64,000 nucleotides of DNA from an uncultured Caulobacter sp. (GCA_913776195.1 CAJYMH010000007.1:85773-149772), one strand, 5' to 3'. Positions 1 to 8,551 are shown, counted from the first letter of the stretch. The notes: generated by a model from the sequence alone, not told the origin. A program made the numbers and translations.

Positions 1-564
1 GCCGGCGCCGTCGTCCACGAAGCCGCCCATGAACAGGCCGCCTTCCAGGGTGCGGCCGTTGTTGCGGCGCGAACCCTCGATCCGCATGGCATAGACCTCG
101 CGGTCGTCATGCATGAAGTTTCCGGCCACGGCGAAGACGCCGGTGCTCTGCACGCCGCCCTTGCGGACGATGTTGGCCAGTATGGTCTGGCCTTGCATGT
201 CGATGCCCGGGGCGCTGCCACGGATCAGGTCGATGCGCTCGATCTGGGTGGCCGGAATCCGGCGCAGGATGTTGCCCAGGCTGTCGTTCTTGGCGGTCGG
301 ACGCTGACCGTCGATCAGCACGTTGCCGGCCCCGCCGGCGAAGCCGCGCACCGAATCGCCGCCCGCGAACGAGAAGCCTGGCAGGCGGTCGATCATGTCC
401 ATGGCCGTGTTCGGCTGGGCCGCGGCGAAGAAGCTGGCCGGATAGGAGATCACGCCCTGCGTCGCGTTCTGGGTCGCCTGCTGTGGGGCCGGCGCGGGCT
501 GTACGGCTGCGGCGGCCTCGGGCTGGCCGGCGGCCAGGATGGCGATGATCGGCGCGATGGCCAT
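1..564 (-). CDS. TonB-dependent receptor, N-terminal part (truncated by window edge)
   Basis: The minus strand is open from an ATG at 562-564 to the window edge, giving 188 residues. The N-terminus (MAIAPIIAILAAGQPEAAAA) looks like a signal peptide with an Ala/Gln/Pro-rich stretch after it. A plug domain follows, with SVRGFAGGAGNVLIDGQRP and then RIPATQIERIDLIRGSAPG, which is typical of TonB-dependent outer-membrane receptors. The beta-barrel lies outside the window, so the substrate cannot be guessed. A purine-rich Shine-Dalgarno (GAGGGGAG) precedes the ATG. The receptor class is secure; its cargo is unknown. Confidence 0.85.
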   Translation of the reverse strand, partial: MAIAPIIAILAAGQPEAAAAVQPAPAPQQATQNATQGVISYPASFFAAAQPNTAMDMIDRLPGFSFAGGDSVRGFAGGAGNVLIDGQRPTAKNDSLGNILRRIPATQIERIDLIRGSAPGIDMQGQTILANIVRKGGVQSTGVFAVAGNFMHDDREVYAMRIEGSRRNNGRTLEGGLFMGGFVDDGAG

Positions 565-663
565 GGACGTATACTCCCCTCACTTGATGAGTTCAGGGAT
601 GGCGAACGTCGCTCGCTAAGACCAATTACAAGGCGGAAAGGTAGATTAAATCTCTGACAGGTT

Positions 664-687
664 GCATCCGAAAGTGGTGTCGGATGC
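664..687 (-). terminator. Hairpin downstream of tldD
   Basis: Perfect 8-bp arms (GCATCCGA / TCGGATGC, 664-671 and 680-687) with an 8-nt loop lie about 30 nt past the tldD stop codon. No strong U-tract follows on the minus strand, so this is only a candidate terminator or 3'-end stabiliser. Confidence 0.4.
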
Positions 688-715
688 CTCTAACCTAGAT
701 TCAGGTGTGGTCGGT

Positions 716-2146
716 CTAGACGCCTGTGCCGCCGACGGTGAGGCCGGTTATCTTCAGGGACGGCTGACCGACGCCGACCGGCACGCCCTGTCCCGCCTTG
801 CCGCAGACGCCGATGCCAGGATCGAAGCTGAAGTCGTCGCCGATCATGGTCACGCGGGTCAGGGCCGACGGGCCGTCGCCGATCAGGGTGGCGCCTTTCA
901 CCGGGGCGGTGATCTTGCCGTCCTCGACCAGATAGGCCTCGGTGCACTGGAAGACGAACTTGCCGTTGGTGATGTCCACCTGACCGCCGCCGAAATTGGC
1001 GCAGTAGAGGCCGCGCTTCATGGAGGCGATCATCTCCTCCTGCTTGTGCGCGCCGGACAGCATGCCCGTGTTGGTCATGCGCGGCATGGGCATGTGGGCG
1101 TAGGATTGGCGGCGGCCGTTGCCGGTGGCCTGCATGCCCATCAGGCGCGCGCTCATGCGGTCGTGCATGTAGCCCACCAGGATGCCGTCCTCGATCAGGA
1201 TGGTGCGCTCGGTGGGGGTGCCCTCGTCGTCCACGGTCAGGGAGCCGCGGCGGCCCTGGATCGAGCCGTCGTCGAAGACGGTGACGCCCTTGGCCGCCAC
1301 CCGCTCACCGATGCGGCCGGAGAACGCCGAAACGCCCTTGCGGTTGAAGTCGCCCTCCAGCCCGTGGCCCACGGCTTCGTGCAGCAGGACGCCGTTCCAG
1401 CCTGGGCCGAGCACCACGTCCATCTCGCCGGCCGGGCAGGCGACGGCGTCGAGATTGACCAAGGCCTGGCGCAGGGCCTCGTCCACCTGGCCCTGCCACT
1501 TGTCGGGGCTGATCCAGGCCTCGAACCCGGCGCGGCCGCCGGCGCCGGAGGAGCCGGTCTCGCGACGGCCGTCCTTCTCGACGGTGAGCTGGACGTTGAC
1601 GCGGACCAGGGGGCGGATGTCGCGGATCAGACGGCCATCGGCGCGCAGGATCTCAACCACCCGGCGTTCGCCGGCCAGAGAGGCCATGACCTGCACCACG
1701 CGCGGGTCGCGCTGGCGGGCGAAGGCGTCGATCTCCTGCAGCAGGGCGACCTTGTCGGAGAAGTCCGGCTTGGAGACCGGATCATCCTCGCCATAGAGCT
1801 TGGTGTTGGTGGCGCGGGGCCCCTCGGCCGAAACGCCGCTATAGCCGCGGCGGGCCAGGCTGGCGCTGTCGCCGGCGCGGCGGATGGCGGCTTCGGAGAT
1901 TTCCGAGGAATGGGCGTAGCCGGCGGTCTCGCCCGCCACCACGCGCAGGCCGAAACCCTCGCCGGCGTCATAGGCGGCGGTCTTCAGCCGTCCGTCGTCG
2001 AAGACGAAGCTTTCGCTCTCCGACCGCTCCAGGAACAGCTCCCCGTCATCGGCGGCGTGCAGCGCCTCGCCGAGGATGCGCTCGGCGGCCTTGGGATCGA
2101 CGCCGGCGGCGTCCAGCAGGGAGGGGGCGGAGGTGATCGCGTTCAT
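716..2146 (-). CDS. tldD: TldD metalloprotease
   Basis: A 476-residue protein, the normal length for TldD, one half of the TldD/TldE zinc protease that trims modified peptides and unfolded substrates in the cytoplasm. The metal-binding HEAVGH motif (HExxxH) lies at residues 256-261, followed by GLEGDFNRKG. The C-terminal half carries the family's conserved TNTGMLSG and GGGQVDITNGKF segments. No tldE/pmbA partner is visible nearby, which is common because the two genes are often unlinked. A hairpin follows the stop. The assignment is strong; the natural substrate here is unknown. Confidence 0.95.
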   Translation of the reverse strand: MNAITSAPSLLDAAGVDPKAAERILGEALHAADDGELFLERSESESFVFDDGRLKTAAYDAGEGFGLRVVAGETAGYAHSSEISEAAIRRAGDSASLARRGYSGVSAEGPRATNTKLYGEDDPVSKPDFSDKVALLQEIDAFARQRDPRVVQVMASLAGERRVVEILRADGRLIRDIRPLVRVNVQLTVEKDGRRETGSSGAGGRAGFEAWISPDKWQGQVDEALRQALVNLDAVACPAGEMDVVLGPGWNGVLLHEAVGHGLEGDFNRKGVSAFSGRIGERVAAKGVTVFDDGSIQGRRGSLTVDDEGTPTERTILIEDGILVGYMHDRMSARLMGMQATGNGRRQSYAHMPMPRMTNTGMLSGAHKQEEMIASMKRGLYCANFGGGQVDITNGKFVFQCTEAYLVEDGKITAPVKGATLIGDGPSALTRVTMIGDDFSFDPGIGVCGKAGQGVPVGVGQPSLKITGLTVGGTGV

Positions 2147-2591
2147 GCCTTCCGAGATAGGGCGTTGAGGGGCCGGCGCCTAGCGGGGTGCGTCGCTGAG
2201 GCTCCCTTCTCCCATCAAGGGAGAGGAAGCGGACCAATTTTGTCTCCTGCGTCTCCGGACTGCGCGATTAGGGCGATTTCAGTGACGGACGGCGGGTGTG
2301 GGAGGCTCTTCGCCAGACCATTGTCGCCCGGCGAGCGGTAGTGGGGATAGTTGAGCCGGAGCGCCGGCCGATCCCCTTTGTCCGTTCGGGGGCGGGAGAT
2401 CGGGCGAGGGGATAGCTACTGCTGGCGCGTGCGGGGCGGACGCCTGCGCCACGTTTTAGACGGGGCGTCTTCTCATTAAGCGGGAGCGGCGGAAATGTCC
2501 TCGATGTCTCCGCCGAGTGGTCGAGTGTAGCCAGAGTGTCTGTCTCCAGAGTCCACTCTTTCGCCCCTGAACGGAGGAGGAGTTCAGGGGG
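2147..2591. other. 445-bp intergenic region
   Basis: No convincing gene is visible between the tldD start and the DUF4893 stop. The stretch begins with a small inverted repeat (CTCCCTT...AAGGGAG near 2202-2223) of a type common between genes in GC-rich alphaproteobacteria, and ends with the hairpin at 2564-2590. It must hold the tldD promoter, but no confident -35/-10 pair was recognised. Confidence 0.4.
2564..2590 (-). terminator. Hairpin abutting the DUF4893 stop
   Basis: Nine-bp perfect arms (CCCCTGAAC / GTTCAGGGG) flank a 9-nt purine-rich loop and lie directly after the stop codon at 2592-2594. There is no U-tract on the minus strand, so termination is inferred from position and stem strength. 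Confidence 0.5.
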
Positions 2592-3176
2592 CTATTTCCG
2601 CAGTTCGATCACGTCCAGCTTCGACTCCTGCTTCGGATAGGGCAGGGCCAGGCGCCAGCGGTTCTGGCCGATGCGCTCCAGCACGCCGGCCTGATCGCGT
2701 TCGACGTTCTGGCGATAGACGAGGGGCTTCTCGTCGCCCCAGGCGACGGCGCCGAGGAAGACCTGACGGCGTGGACCGTCGGGGTAAAGGTTGCCGGACT
2801 GGCGCTGCGAGCCGGTGGTCTTGCGCAGCAGCATGTCGCCGCCGGGCGTCAGCTCGACCCGGCATTTGAACCAGCCATAGGCCACATAGGGCAGGTTTCC
2901 GCCCAGCTTGAATGTCCGGCAGCGATAGGCGCCTGGGGCGGGTTCCGGTCGTCTCAGGGCGGCGTCCGGCTTGAACAGCCGGCCCTGGGCGGTGAGGTCG
3001 CGGGCGTGGCCGCCCTGTCGCGCCTCGCCCAGGGCTTCGGTCCAGGCCTGGTCCAGCCGCTCGATACGGCGGCGGTCATATTGGACCGCGTCCTTCTTCC
3101 AGTCGCCGGAGGCGGCGTGTGCTGAGAAGGGAAGGGCGGCCGCCATGGCGGCCATAAGAAAAAGGCGTTCTCTCAT
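2592..3176 (-). CDS. Secreted DUF4893-like protein
   Basis: With the chosen ATG (3174-3176) the product is 194 residues. It starts with MRERLFLMAAMAAALPFSAHA, a charged n-region, a hydrophobic core and an AHA cleavage site, so it should be exported by Sec. The mature part has one Cys pair (YRCRTF, WFKCRV) in a compact domain resembling DUF4893 proteins, whose function is not known. A longer reading with a Lys/Pro-rich N-terminus reaches 3299 but would run deep into the DUF4167 gene and hide the signal peptide, so it was rejected. The start codon lies inside the hairpin at 3161-3194. The export call is firm; the family call is moderate. Confidence 0.75.
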   Translation of the reverse strand: MRERLFLMAAMAAALPFSAHAASGDWKKDAVQYDRRRIERLDQAWTEALGEARQGGHARDLTAQGRLFKPDAALRRPEPAPGAYRCRTFKLGGNLPYVAYGWFKCRVELTPGGDMLLRKTTGSQRQSGNLYPDGPRRQVFLGAVAWGDEKPLVYRQNVERDQAGVLERIGQNRWRLALPYPKQESKLDVIELRK

Positions 3177-3194
3177 CTGGGAGAGAACGCCTTT
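3161..3194 (-). terminator. Perfect rho-independent terminator of the DUF4167 gene, overlapping the next start codon
   Basis: Arms AAAGGCGTTCTCTC (3161-3174) and GAGAGAACGCCTTT (3181-3194) are perfectly complementary over 14 bp with a 6-nt loop. On the minus strand the stem is followed by a T-rich run ending near 3155. It sits 8-40 nt past the DUF4167 stop at 3202. The ATG of the DUF4893 gene (3174-3176) is in the loop edge and downstream arm. Confidence 0.85.
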
Positions 3195-3201
3195 GATCGT
3201 C

Positions 3202-4170
3202 TTAGGCTTCTTCAGCTTCCGGCGCGGCGGCCGGGGCTTCGCCTTCGCCGCCTTCAAAGCTGCGCGGGGCGCGGCGGCGGCGGGGTTTCTTGACCTCACC
3301 CTCGGCGGCTTCCGGGGCCGGCGCCGAGGCGCGGCTGAGGAAGGCGGGGGCGTGGCTGACGGCGCCGTCCTGGCCGCGCAGTTGCGGCGAGGTCTCGACG
3401 GCTTCGGAGGTCAGCGGCGTGGCCTGGGGTTCGACGACGGCCAGCGGGTCACGCTGTTCGCGGTCGTTGCGGTCCTGGCGCTCGCCACGTTCGCCGCGTT
3501 CACGGTCGAAGCGCTCGCGGCGGCCCTCACGCTCGCCGCGCGGCTCACGGGCTTCGCGGGGCTCGCGATCCTGACGCGGTTCGCGATCTTGGCGGGGCTC
3601 GCGGTCCTGACGGTCGCGATTCTCCTGGCGATCGCCGCGGTCGTCGCGGTCGCGCCAGCGGTCGCGACGGCCGCCTTCGCGGTCGCCACGATCACGATCG
3701 CGGTCACGGTTTTCGTTGCGGTCGCGGTTATCGCGGTCGCGGAAGCGGGGGCGCTCTTCGCGCTGGCCGCCTTCACCCTCGCCGCCCTCGGCGGTTTCGC
3801 CTTCCGCCTGGGCGGGGGCTTCGGGCTGTTCTTCCGGCTCGGCCTCGAAGTCGATGTCGTAGCCGGAGCCGAACTGCTCCTTGCCGACGATCTCGGAGAC
3901 CGGGCGGTTCGGCTGAACCGCGCGGATGACGCGGAAATAGTGCTCCGCGTGCTGCAGGTAGTTTTCGGCTAGGACGCGGTCGCCTGCGGAGGCGGCGTCA
4001 CGGGCCAGTTGCTGGTACTTTTCGAAGACGCTCTGGGCGGCGCCGCGCACCTTCACGCCGTCGGGACCGTTCGAATCGAAGGCCCGGTTGGCGTTGTGCT
4101 GCGGCTTTCCACCACCACCGCCGCCGCGATTGCGGCCGCGTTGACGCTTCATACCCTTGAAATCTCTCAT
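3202..4170 (-). CDS. DUF4167 protein with Arg/Asp-rich repeat region
   Basis: A 322-residue cytoplasmic protein. Residues about 1-100 form the DUF4167 domain, with a Gly/Arg-rich start, the FDSNGPDGVKVRG stretch and the helix ENYLQHAEHYFRVI. Residues about 135-255 are very rich in RD, RE and DR dipeptides and are probably disordered; a Pro/Ala/Glu tail follows. The basic N-terminus and RD-rich middle suggest nucleic-acid binding, but no function is established for the family. The start at 4170 has AAGG at good spacing; a second ATG at 4152 (MKRQRGRNRG) is possible. A strong terminator follows the gene. Confidence 0.85.
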   Translation of the reverse strand: MRDFKGMKRQRGRNRGGGGGGKPQHNANRAFDSNGPDGVKVRGAAQSVFEKYQQLARDAASAGDRVLAENYLQHAEHYFRVIRAVQPNRPVSEIVGKEQFGSGYDIDFEAEPEEQPEAPAQAEGETAEGGEGEGGQREERPRFRDRDNRDRNENRDRDRDRGDREGGRRDRWRDRDDRGDRQENRDRQDREPRQDREPRQDREPREAREPRGEREGRRERFDRERGERGERQDRNDREQRDPLAVVEPQATPLTSEAVETSPQLRGQDGAVSHAPAFLSRASAPAPEAAEGEVKKPRRRRAPRSFEGGEGEAPAAAPEAEEA

Positions 4171-4423
4171 CTTGCCTTGAACCTGTCCGCCGTCGGACGC
4201 CTCTGCGTCGCCGTACGGCTGTGGTGCTCTTGAGCCGGTTTGGACTTGTCGGTCCTAGTCGAGATCGAAGACGCTGGTTTCCTTAAAATCTCAACCGCCC
4301 CAGCGCGCTATCGGGTGATGAATCCGCGCGCGCTTGCCGGAGGCGTTCGCATCGCCGTTCTGACGAATGCTGTTTCCGACGCCGACGATTTGGTTGAGAC
4401 CAACCTGATGTAACGTCTCGTCC

Positions 4424-5287
4424 TTAAGTTTCCAAGGGCTTTTTCAAGCCGGTCACCACACGGTCGCGATCGGACAGATCCTTGATCGTCCAGACCTCCA
4501 GGCCGCCGGCCGCCTCGAACAGGGCCTCCACGTCCTTGGACTGGGTATGGCCGATCTCAACGGCGAAAAGGCCTCCCGGCTTCAGGACCCGCAGAATCTC
4601 GGGCGCCAGGATGCGATAGGGATCGAGGCCGTCGGCCCCGCCGTCCAGGGCCAGGCGCGGCTCATGGTCGCGGACTTCCGGCTCCAGCATCTCGATCTCG
4701 TCGGTGGCGATGTAGGGCGGGTTTGAGACGACGATGTCGAAATTCTCGTCCGCCAGACCGCCGGTCCAGTCGCCGCGCAGCAGGGCGACCTGCTGGTTGA
4801 GGTCCAGATTGGCGGCGTTCTCGCGCGCCACGGCCAGGGCTTCGCTTGAGATGTCGATTCCCAAACCCTTCGCCGCCGGACGCTCGGCCAGGATCGATAG
4901 GATGATGGCGCCGGAGCCGACGCCGAGGTCCAGGAGGTTGAAGGCCTGGTGCTCGGTGGTGCGCTTCAGGACCAGATCGACGATGACCTCGGTGTCCGGG
5001 CGCGGGGTGAGCACCTGGTTGTTCACCGACAGCATGACCTTCCAGAAGCCCTTGCGGCCCAGGATGTGGGCGACCGGCTCGCGGCGCAGGCGGCGTTCCA
5101 CATAGCCGTCCAGGGTGGCGACCTGCTCGGCGGTCAGCTCACGATACGGGTCGGTGACGATGTCCATGCGGCTGGCGTCGGCGGCGGCCTCCAGCAGGAG
5201 ACGGGCGTCGATAACGGGGCTGTCGATGCCGCCTTCGGTGAGGCGGTTGCGGGCGGCCGTCCAGGCTTTGACGAGGGTCTGGGTCAT
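4424..5287 (-). CDS. prmC: Release factor glutamine methyltransferase PrmC
   Basis: A 287-residue SAM-dependent methyltransferase that N5-methylates the Gln of the GGQ motif in release factors. The SAM-binding motif LDLGVGSGAIILS and the catalytic NPPY motif (VVSNPPYIA) are both present, as is the N-terminal helical domain with EPVAHILGRKGFW. The ATG at 5285-5287 (MTQTLVKAW) is preferred over an in-frame TTG nine bases upstream. Its substrate gene prfA is on the same strand but about 3.8 kb upstream rather than adjacent. Confidence 0.95.
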   Translation of the reverse strand: MTQTLVKAWTAARNRLTEGGIDSPVIDARLLLEAAADASRMDIVTDPYRELTAEQVATLDGYVERRLRREPVAHILGRKGFWKVMLSVNNQVLTPRPDTEVIVDLVLKRTTEHQAFNLLDLGVGSGAIILSILAERPAAKGLGIDISSEALAVARENAANLDLNQQVALLRGDWTGGLADENFDIVVSNPPYIATDEIEMLEPEVRDHEPRLALDGGADGLDPYRILAPEILRVLKPGGLFAVEIGHTQSKDVEALFEAAGGLEVWTIKDLSDRDRVVTGLKKPLET

Positions 5288-5379
5288 GGCGCTCAAATGC
5301 GCCGCCGAAGCGAAGGACGCAAGCCAAACCCCGCCCGCTTTCGCGGACGGGGTCGGTGGTCTCGGACGGGGCGTTCGGC

Positions 5380-5802
5380 TCAGCCGATGCTGAGGCGGAC
5401 GTCCAGGCTGCCCTTCGTAGCGTGGGAGTACGGGCAGACGATGTGGGCCGCGTCGACCAGGGCCTTGGCGGTGTCGGCGTCGACGCCCGGCAGGGTGATC
5501 TTCAGCGCCACGTCCAGGCCGAAGCCCTGACCATCGTCTCGCGGGCCGATGCCGACCGTGGCGGCCACGGTGCTGTCGTCGGCGATCTTCACCTTCTTCT
5601 GGCTGGCCACGAACTTCAGGGCGCCCAGGAAGCAGGCGGCGTAGCCGGCGGCGAACAGCTGCTCGGGGTTGGCGCCTTCGCCGCCCGGGCCGCCCAGCTC
5701 CTTAGGGGTGACCAGGCTGACCGACAGGGCGCCGTCGGTGGTGGCGGCGGAGCCGGTGCGGCCGCCGGTGGCGACGGCTTCGGTACGGTACAGGACGTTC
5801 AT
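5380..5802 (-). CDS. ohr: Organic hydroperoxide resistance protein Ohr
   Basis: A 140-residue OsmC/Ohr thiol peroxidase that reduces organic hydroperoxides in the cytoplasm. The first reactive Cys is in GYAACFLGAL and the second in HIVCPYSHATKG, the hallmark pair of Ohr. The N-terminus MNVLYRTEAVATGGR is standard. An AAGGAG Shine-Dalgarno supports the start at 5802 over the longer reading from 5925. The gene is divergent from an ohrR-type regulator, with operator-like palindromes between them. Confidence 0.95.
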   Translation of the reverse strand: MNVLYRTEAVATGGRTGSAATTDGALSVSLVTPKELGGPGGEGANPEQLFAAGYAACFLGALKFVASQKKVKIADDSTVAATVGIGPRDDGQGFGLDVALKITLPGVDADTAKALVDAAHIVCPYSHATKGSLDVRLSIG

Positions 5803-5855
5803 GGCGGTCTCCTTGTCGAGGGCGGCGGAGCGTAATGCTTCGTCTTTGCTCTCGA

Positions 5856-5929
5856 TTAAATCGTGCACGATATAAATGCTTTTCTGTGCCCAACCGCAAG
5901 GGGGAGGGGCGAATATTTTGTGCACGACC
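5856..5929. promoter_or_regulatory. Probable OhrR operator sites between ohr and ohrR
   Basis: A near-perfect 20-bp palindrome (TTAAATCGTGCACGATATAA, 18 of 20 positions symmetric) lies at 5856-5875. A second copy of its core (TTGTGCACGA) lies at 5918-5927. The cores are 57 bp apart, one nearer ohr and one just before ohrR. The arrangement fits a MarR/OhrR dimer repressing both genes and released by peroxide. Binding is inferred from position and symmetry. Confidence 0.7.
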
Positions 5930-5951
5930 TTTTCGGGCCTATATTAGCCGC

Positions 5952-6401
5952 ATGAGCCAGACGCCCGACCTTCTGCGCCTCGACGACCAGCTTTGCTTCG
6001 CGCTGTACTCGACGGTCCACGCCCTGAACCGGGCGTACAAGCCGCTGCTGGAGCCGCTGGGCCTGACCTATCCGCAGTACCTGGTGCTGCTGGTGCTATG
6101 GGAGGACGGATCGCAGACTGTGGGGGGCATCGGCGAGCGGGTAGGGCTGGAGTCCAGCACGCTTACGCCGCTGCTGAAGCGCATGGAGGCTGCGGGCCTG
6201 ATCGCGCGTACGCGAAGCCCGGAGGACGAGCGGGTGGTGCGGATCACCCTGACCAAGACGGGCAAGGCGCTGAAGGAAAAGGCCAAGGCCGTGCCGCCGT
6301 CCCTGCTCTGCGCCATGGGCGGGGACCTCGATACCGTGGTGAAGCTGCGCGGCGAGGTGGCCAAGCTGCGGGCGCAGTTGGAGGCGGCGAACGCTCAATA
6401 G
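5952..6401 (+). CDS. ohrR: OhrR, MarR-family organic peroxide sensor
   Basis: A 149-residue winged-helix repressor. The start at 5952 (MSQTPDLLRLDDQLCFALYS) places one Cys at residue 15 in the DDQLCFALY context, matching the peroxide-sensing Cys of OhrR. The winged helix (GGIGERVGLESSTLTPLLKRM and DERVVRITLT) is intact. It is divergent from ohr, which it very likely represses until the Cys is oxidised. One extra Cys near the C-terminus (SLLCAMGG) could allow a two-Cys mechanism. The gene ends just before a REP-like inverted repeat shared with the convergent MOSC gene. Confidence 0.92.
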   Translation: MSQTPDLLRLDDQLCFALYSTVHALNRAYKPLLEPLGLTYPQYLVLLVLWEDGSQTVGGIGERVGLESSTLTPLLKRMEAAGLIARTRSPEDERVVRITLTKTGKALKEKAKAVPPSLLCAMGGDLDTVVKLRGEVAKLRAQLEAANAQ

Positions 6402-6406
6402 TTTCC

Positions 6407-6492
6407 GCTCATCCCGGCGAAGGCCGGGACCCAGGTGAAACCCTGCTGAGGTTCTGGATGAATCTGGGCCTCGGCCTTCGCCGGGGTGAGCG
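6407..6492. repeat. REP-like inverted repeat between convergent genes
   Basis: Two long complementary arms (about 6407-6434 and 6463-6492) share the GGCGAAGGCCGGG / CGGCCTTCGCCGG core around a 28-nt centre. Palindromes with this core are common between genes in Caulobacteraceae and other alphaproteobacteria. Its place between the stops of ohrR (+) and the MOSC gene (-) suggests a bidirectional terminator. Confidence 0.7.
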
Positions 6493-6494
6493 GG

Positions 6495-7253
6495 TTATAT
6501 GAGAACGACCTCATCCCCCTCGACCACCCGTCCGTCCTCAAGCACTCGGACATAAAGCCCGCACAGCATGTGCTCGTAGGTGTCGAACAGGGCCTTCACC
6601 AGGTCGATGTCACGCTCTGCGGTGGTCGGGTTCACGTGGGTAGCGGCGCAGCGGACGATGGGTTTGATGCCCTGCACCGTCGCGCCGCCCAAGGTGAGCA
6701 AGCGGTCGCTCCAGTCGTTCTCGACCCAGGGTTCCCAGCCCTCGACATAGACATTGGCGCGGAAGCGCAGGGGATCGACGGGCTTGCCGATCCTGGCCGC
6801 CAGGTCACGGACGCTGGCCAGGTTGATGATCGAGACGAAGCCGGATTTGCTGTCCATGAACCTGTGCAGGCCGGGTCCTTCCAGAACCCGCAGCGGCCCC
6901 CGGATATCGTCCTTCAGCAGGGCGGCCAGCCAGGCGGCGAAGGCCTCGCGGCCAGCGGCGTCCGAAAGACGGCCCTCGAAATCCGGCGCGCCGTCGGCTC
7001 CGGCCCGCAGGGTGGCGCTCGCCTCGTCGTAGGCGGTGCGGGCGTTGGCCACGGCGGGAATCTTGGCCAGCACCGTGAATTTCATCTTCGACAGGTGTTG
7101 CGGCGCGGCGGGATCGAAGCCGCTGGGGCCGTCCTCCACCGCAAAGAGGCGGTCGCAGGGGAAGGGCTCGCCTGCCCGCAAGGTCACGTCCTTCAGCCGC
7201 TCCGGCGTGAAGCCTTTGACGGGGTGCCGATATAGCGACGTGATGCGAGCCAT
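6495..7253 (-). CDS. MOSC domain protein
   Basis: A 252-residue protein starting MARITSLYRHPVKGF, the usual opening of MOSC N-terminal beta-barrel proteins. The second half carries the MOSC core with FRANVYVEGWEPWVENDW and a conserved Cys in KPIVRCAATHVNP, the position that carries the sulfur or molybdenum-cofactor ligand in relatives such as mARC and YcbX. A molybdenum-linked reductase or sulfur-carrier role is therefore likely, though the partner is not visible. The shorter start (7253) is chosen because it opens with the family N-terminus. Confidence 0.88.
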   Translation of the reverse strand: MARITSLYRHPVKGFTPERLKDVTLRAGEPFPCDRLFAVEDGPSGFDPAAPQHLSKMKFTVLAKIPAVANARTAYDEASATLRAGADGAPDFEGRLSDAAGREAFAAWLAALLKDDIRGPLRVLEGPGLHRFMDSKSGFVSIINLASVRDLAARIGKPVDPLRFRANVYVEGWEPWVENDWSDRLLTLGGATVQGIKPIVRCAATHVNPTTAERDIDLVKALFDTYEHMLCGLYVRVLEDGRVVEGDEVVLI

Positions 7254-7334
7254 GCGGCGGTCCCTGCGCTTTCCGGCGACGAGTCGCAAGGGGAACGGCG
7301 AGGCTTGGCGGGTGTTTGACCTGCGGGAGGCTCC

Positions 7335-8513
7335 ATGGACCGAAAGCGCGTCGCCAACCTGATCCCTTGGGCGGGGCTACTGGCCGCGGCGATCCTGTGG
7401 CCGCGCGGGGGAAAGCCCGCCGCTGGCGCGGAGCCCGTCCCCGGCCTGAGCGAGCAACGGGTGCTGCCGCCGCACGATTTCGACATCCAGGAACCGCGTC
7501 GCGGACGGGCGGCGATGCGGCCGCACCATATTCCCCTGCTGGGTTGGCGCGACATCCTGTGGCGCACGATCATGGAGATCAACGCCGACGGCCTGCCGGC
7601 CGTGGCGGGCGGGGTGACCTTCTACGCCCTGCTGGCGATCTTTCCCGCCATCGGCGTGTTCGTGTCGGTCTATGGCCTGTTCGCCGACGTGGCGACGGTT
7701 CAGAAGCAACTGCAGGATATGTCCGTGATCTTCCCGGCCAGCGTGGTCCAGATCGTCGGCGAGCAGATGCTGCGACTGGCCAGCCAACAGCAGGAGAAGC
7801 TGGGCGTTGCACTGTTGATCAGCCTGCTGCTGTCGGCGTGGAGCGCCAACGCCGGGATGCGGGCCCTCTTCAACGGCCTGAACGTCGCCTATGACGAGGT
7901 GGAGAGGCGCAACTTCGCCGTGGTCAGCCTGATGAGCTACGGCTTCACCGTGGCCGCGCTGGGCGTGCTGGTGCTGGCGACGGCGGTGCTGGTGGCCGCG
8001 CCGCTGGCGCTGGAGTGGGTCGGCGTCAGCCGGGCGGAGCTTTGGTGGATTCCTCTACGCTGGGTGGCGGTGGCGGCGCTCGCGGCCTTCGCCTTTGCGG
8101 TGCTTTACCGATACGCGCCGTGCCGGGCGCGGGCGCGGTGGCGGTGGGTGGTGATCGGAGCGGCCTTCGCGGCCATGTTCTGGCTGGCGGGATCGCTGGG
8201 CTTTTCCTGGTACGTCAACACCATGGCCCACTACGACGCAACCTACGGCCCGCTAGGGGCGGTGATCGCCTTCATGGTCTGGGTGTGGTTCTCGGTGATG
8301 GCGATCCTGCTAGGCGCCGAACTGAACGCCGAGATCGAGCACCAGACCGCCATCGACTCCACCACCGGGCCAGAGCGTCCCATGGGGGAGCGCGGCGCGG
8401 CCATGGCCGATTCGGTGGGCCTGGCCTTCCATCCCCTGGCGTCCCTGAAGAAGGAGGCGCAGCGCGCGCGCCGCATCGCCGGCGGGGCCTGGACGCGGGT
8501 GCGTGGGCGATAG
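7335..8513 (+). CDS. YihY/BrkB family inner-membrane protein
   Basis: A 392-residue integral membrane protein. After a short hydrophobic N-terminus and a basic linker, the YihY core begins at GWRDILWRTIMEINADGLP and includes the conserved GVTFYALLAIFPAIG segment and SAWSANAGMRALFNGLN. About six transmembrane segments are visible, ending with the IAFMVWVWFSVMAILLGAELN motif. The family was once annotated as RNase BN, which is wrong; its true role is unresolved. A GGGAGG Shine-Dalgarno lies before the ATG. Confidence 0.9.
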   Translation: MDRKRVANLIPWAGLLAAAILWPRGGKPAAGAEPVPGLSEQRVLPPHDFDIQEPRRGRAAMRPHHIPLLGWRDILWRTIMEINADGLPAVAGGVTFYALLAIFPAIGVFVSVYGLFADVATVQKQLQDMSVIFPASVVQIVGEQMLRLASQQQEKLGVALLISLLLSAWSANAGMRALFNGLNVAYDEVERRNFAVVSLMSYGFTVAALGVLVLATAVLVAAPLALEWVGVSRAELWWIPLRWVAVAALAAFAFAVLYRYAPCRARARWRWVVIGAAFAAMFWLAGSLGFSWYVNTMAHYDATYGPLGAVIAFMVWVWFSVMAILLGAELNAEIEHQTAIDSTTGPERPMGERGAAMADSVGLAFHPLASLKKEAQRARRIAGGAWTRVRGR

Positions 8514-8551
8514 GCTTGGCTTGTCGCCCGAGGCGTGGCTAGGTCCGCGCC

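Noticed and set aside
662..2341. A 559-codon plus-strand reading frame opposite tldD
   Set aside because: It is the antisense of a clear TldD gene; such long shadows are common at this GC content and it has no domain or Shine-Dalgarno.
3411..3776. Repetitive frames around the Arg/Asp-rich region of the DUF4167 gene, looking like a repeat array
   Set aside because: They are other frames of a low-complexity coding stretch; no direct repeats with unique spacers, so not a CRISPR array.
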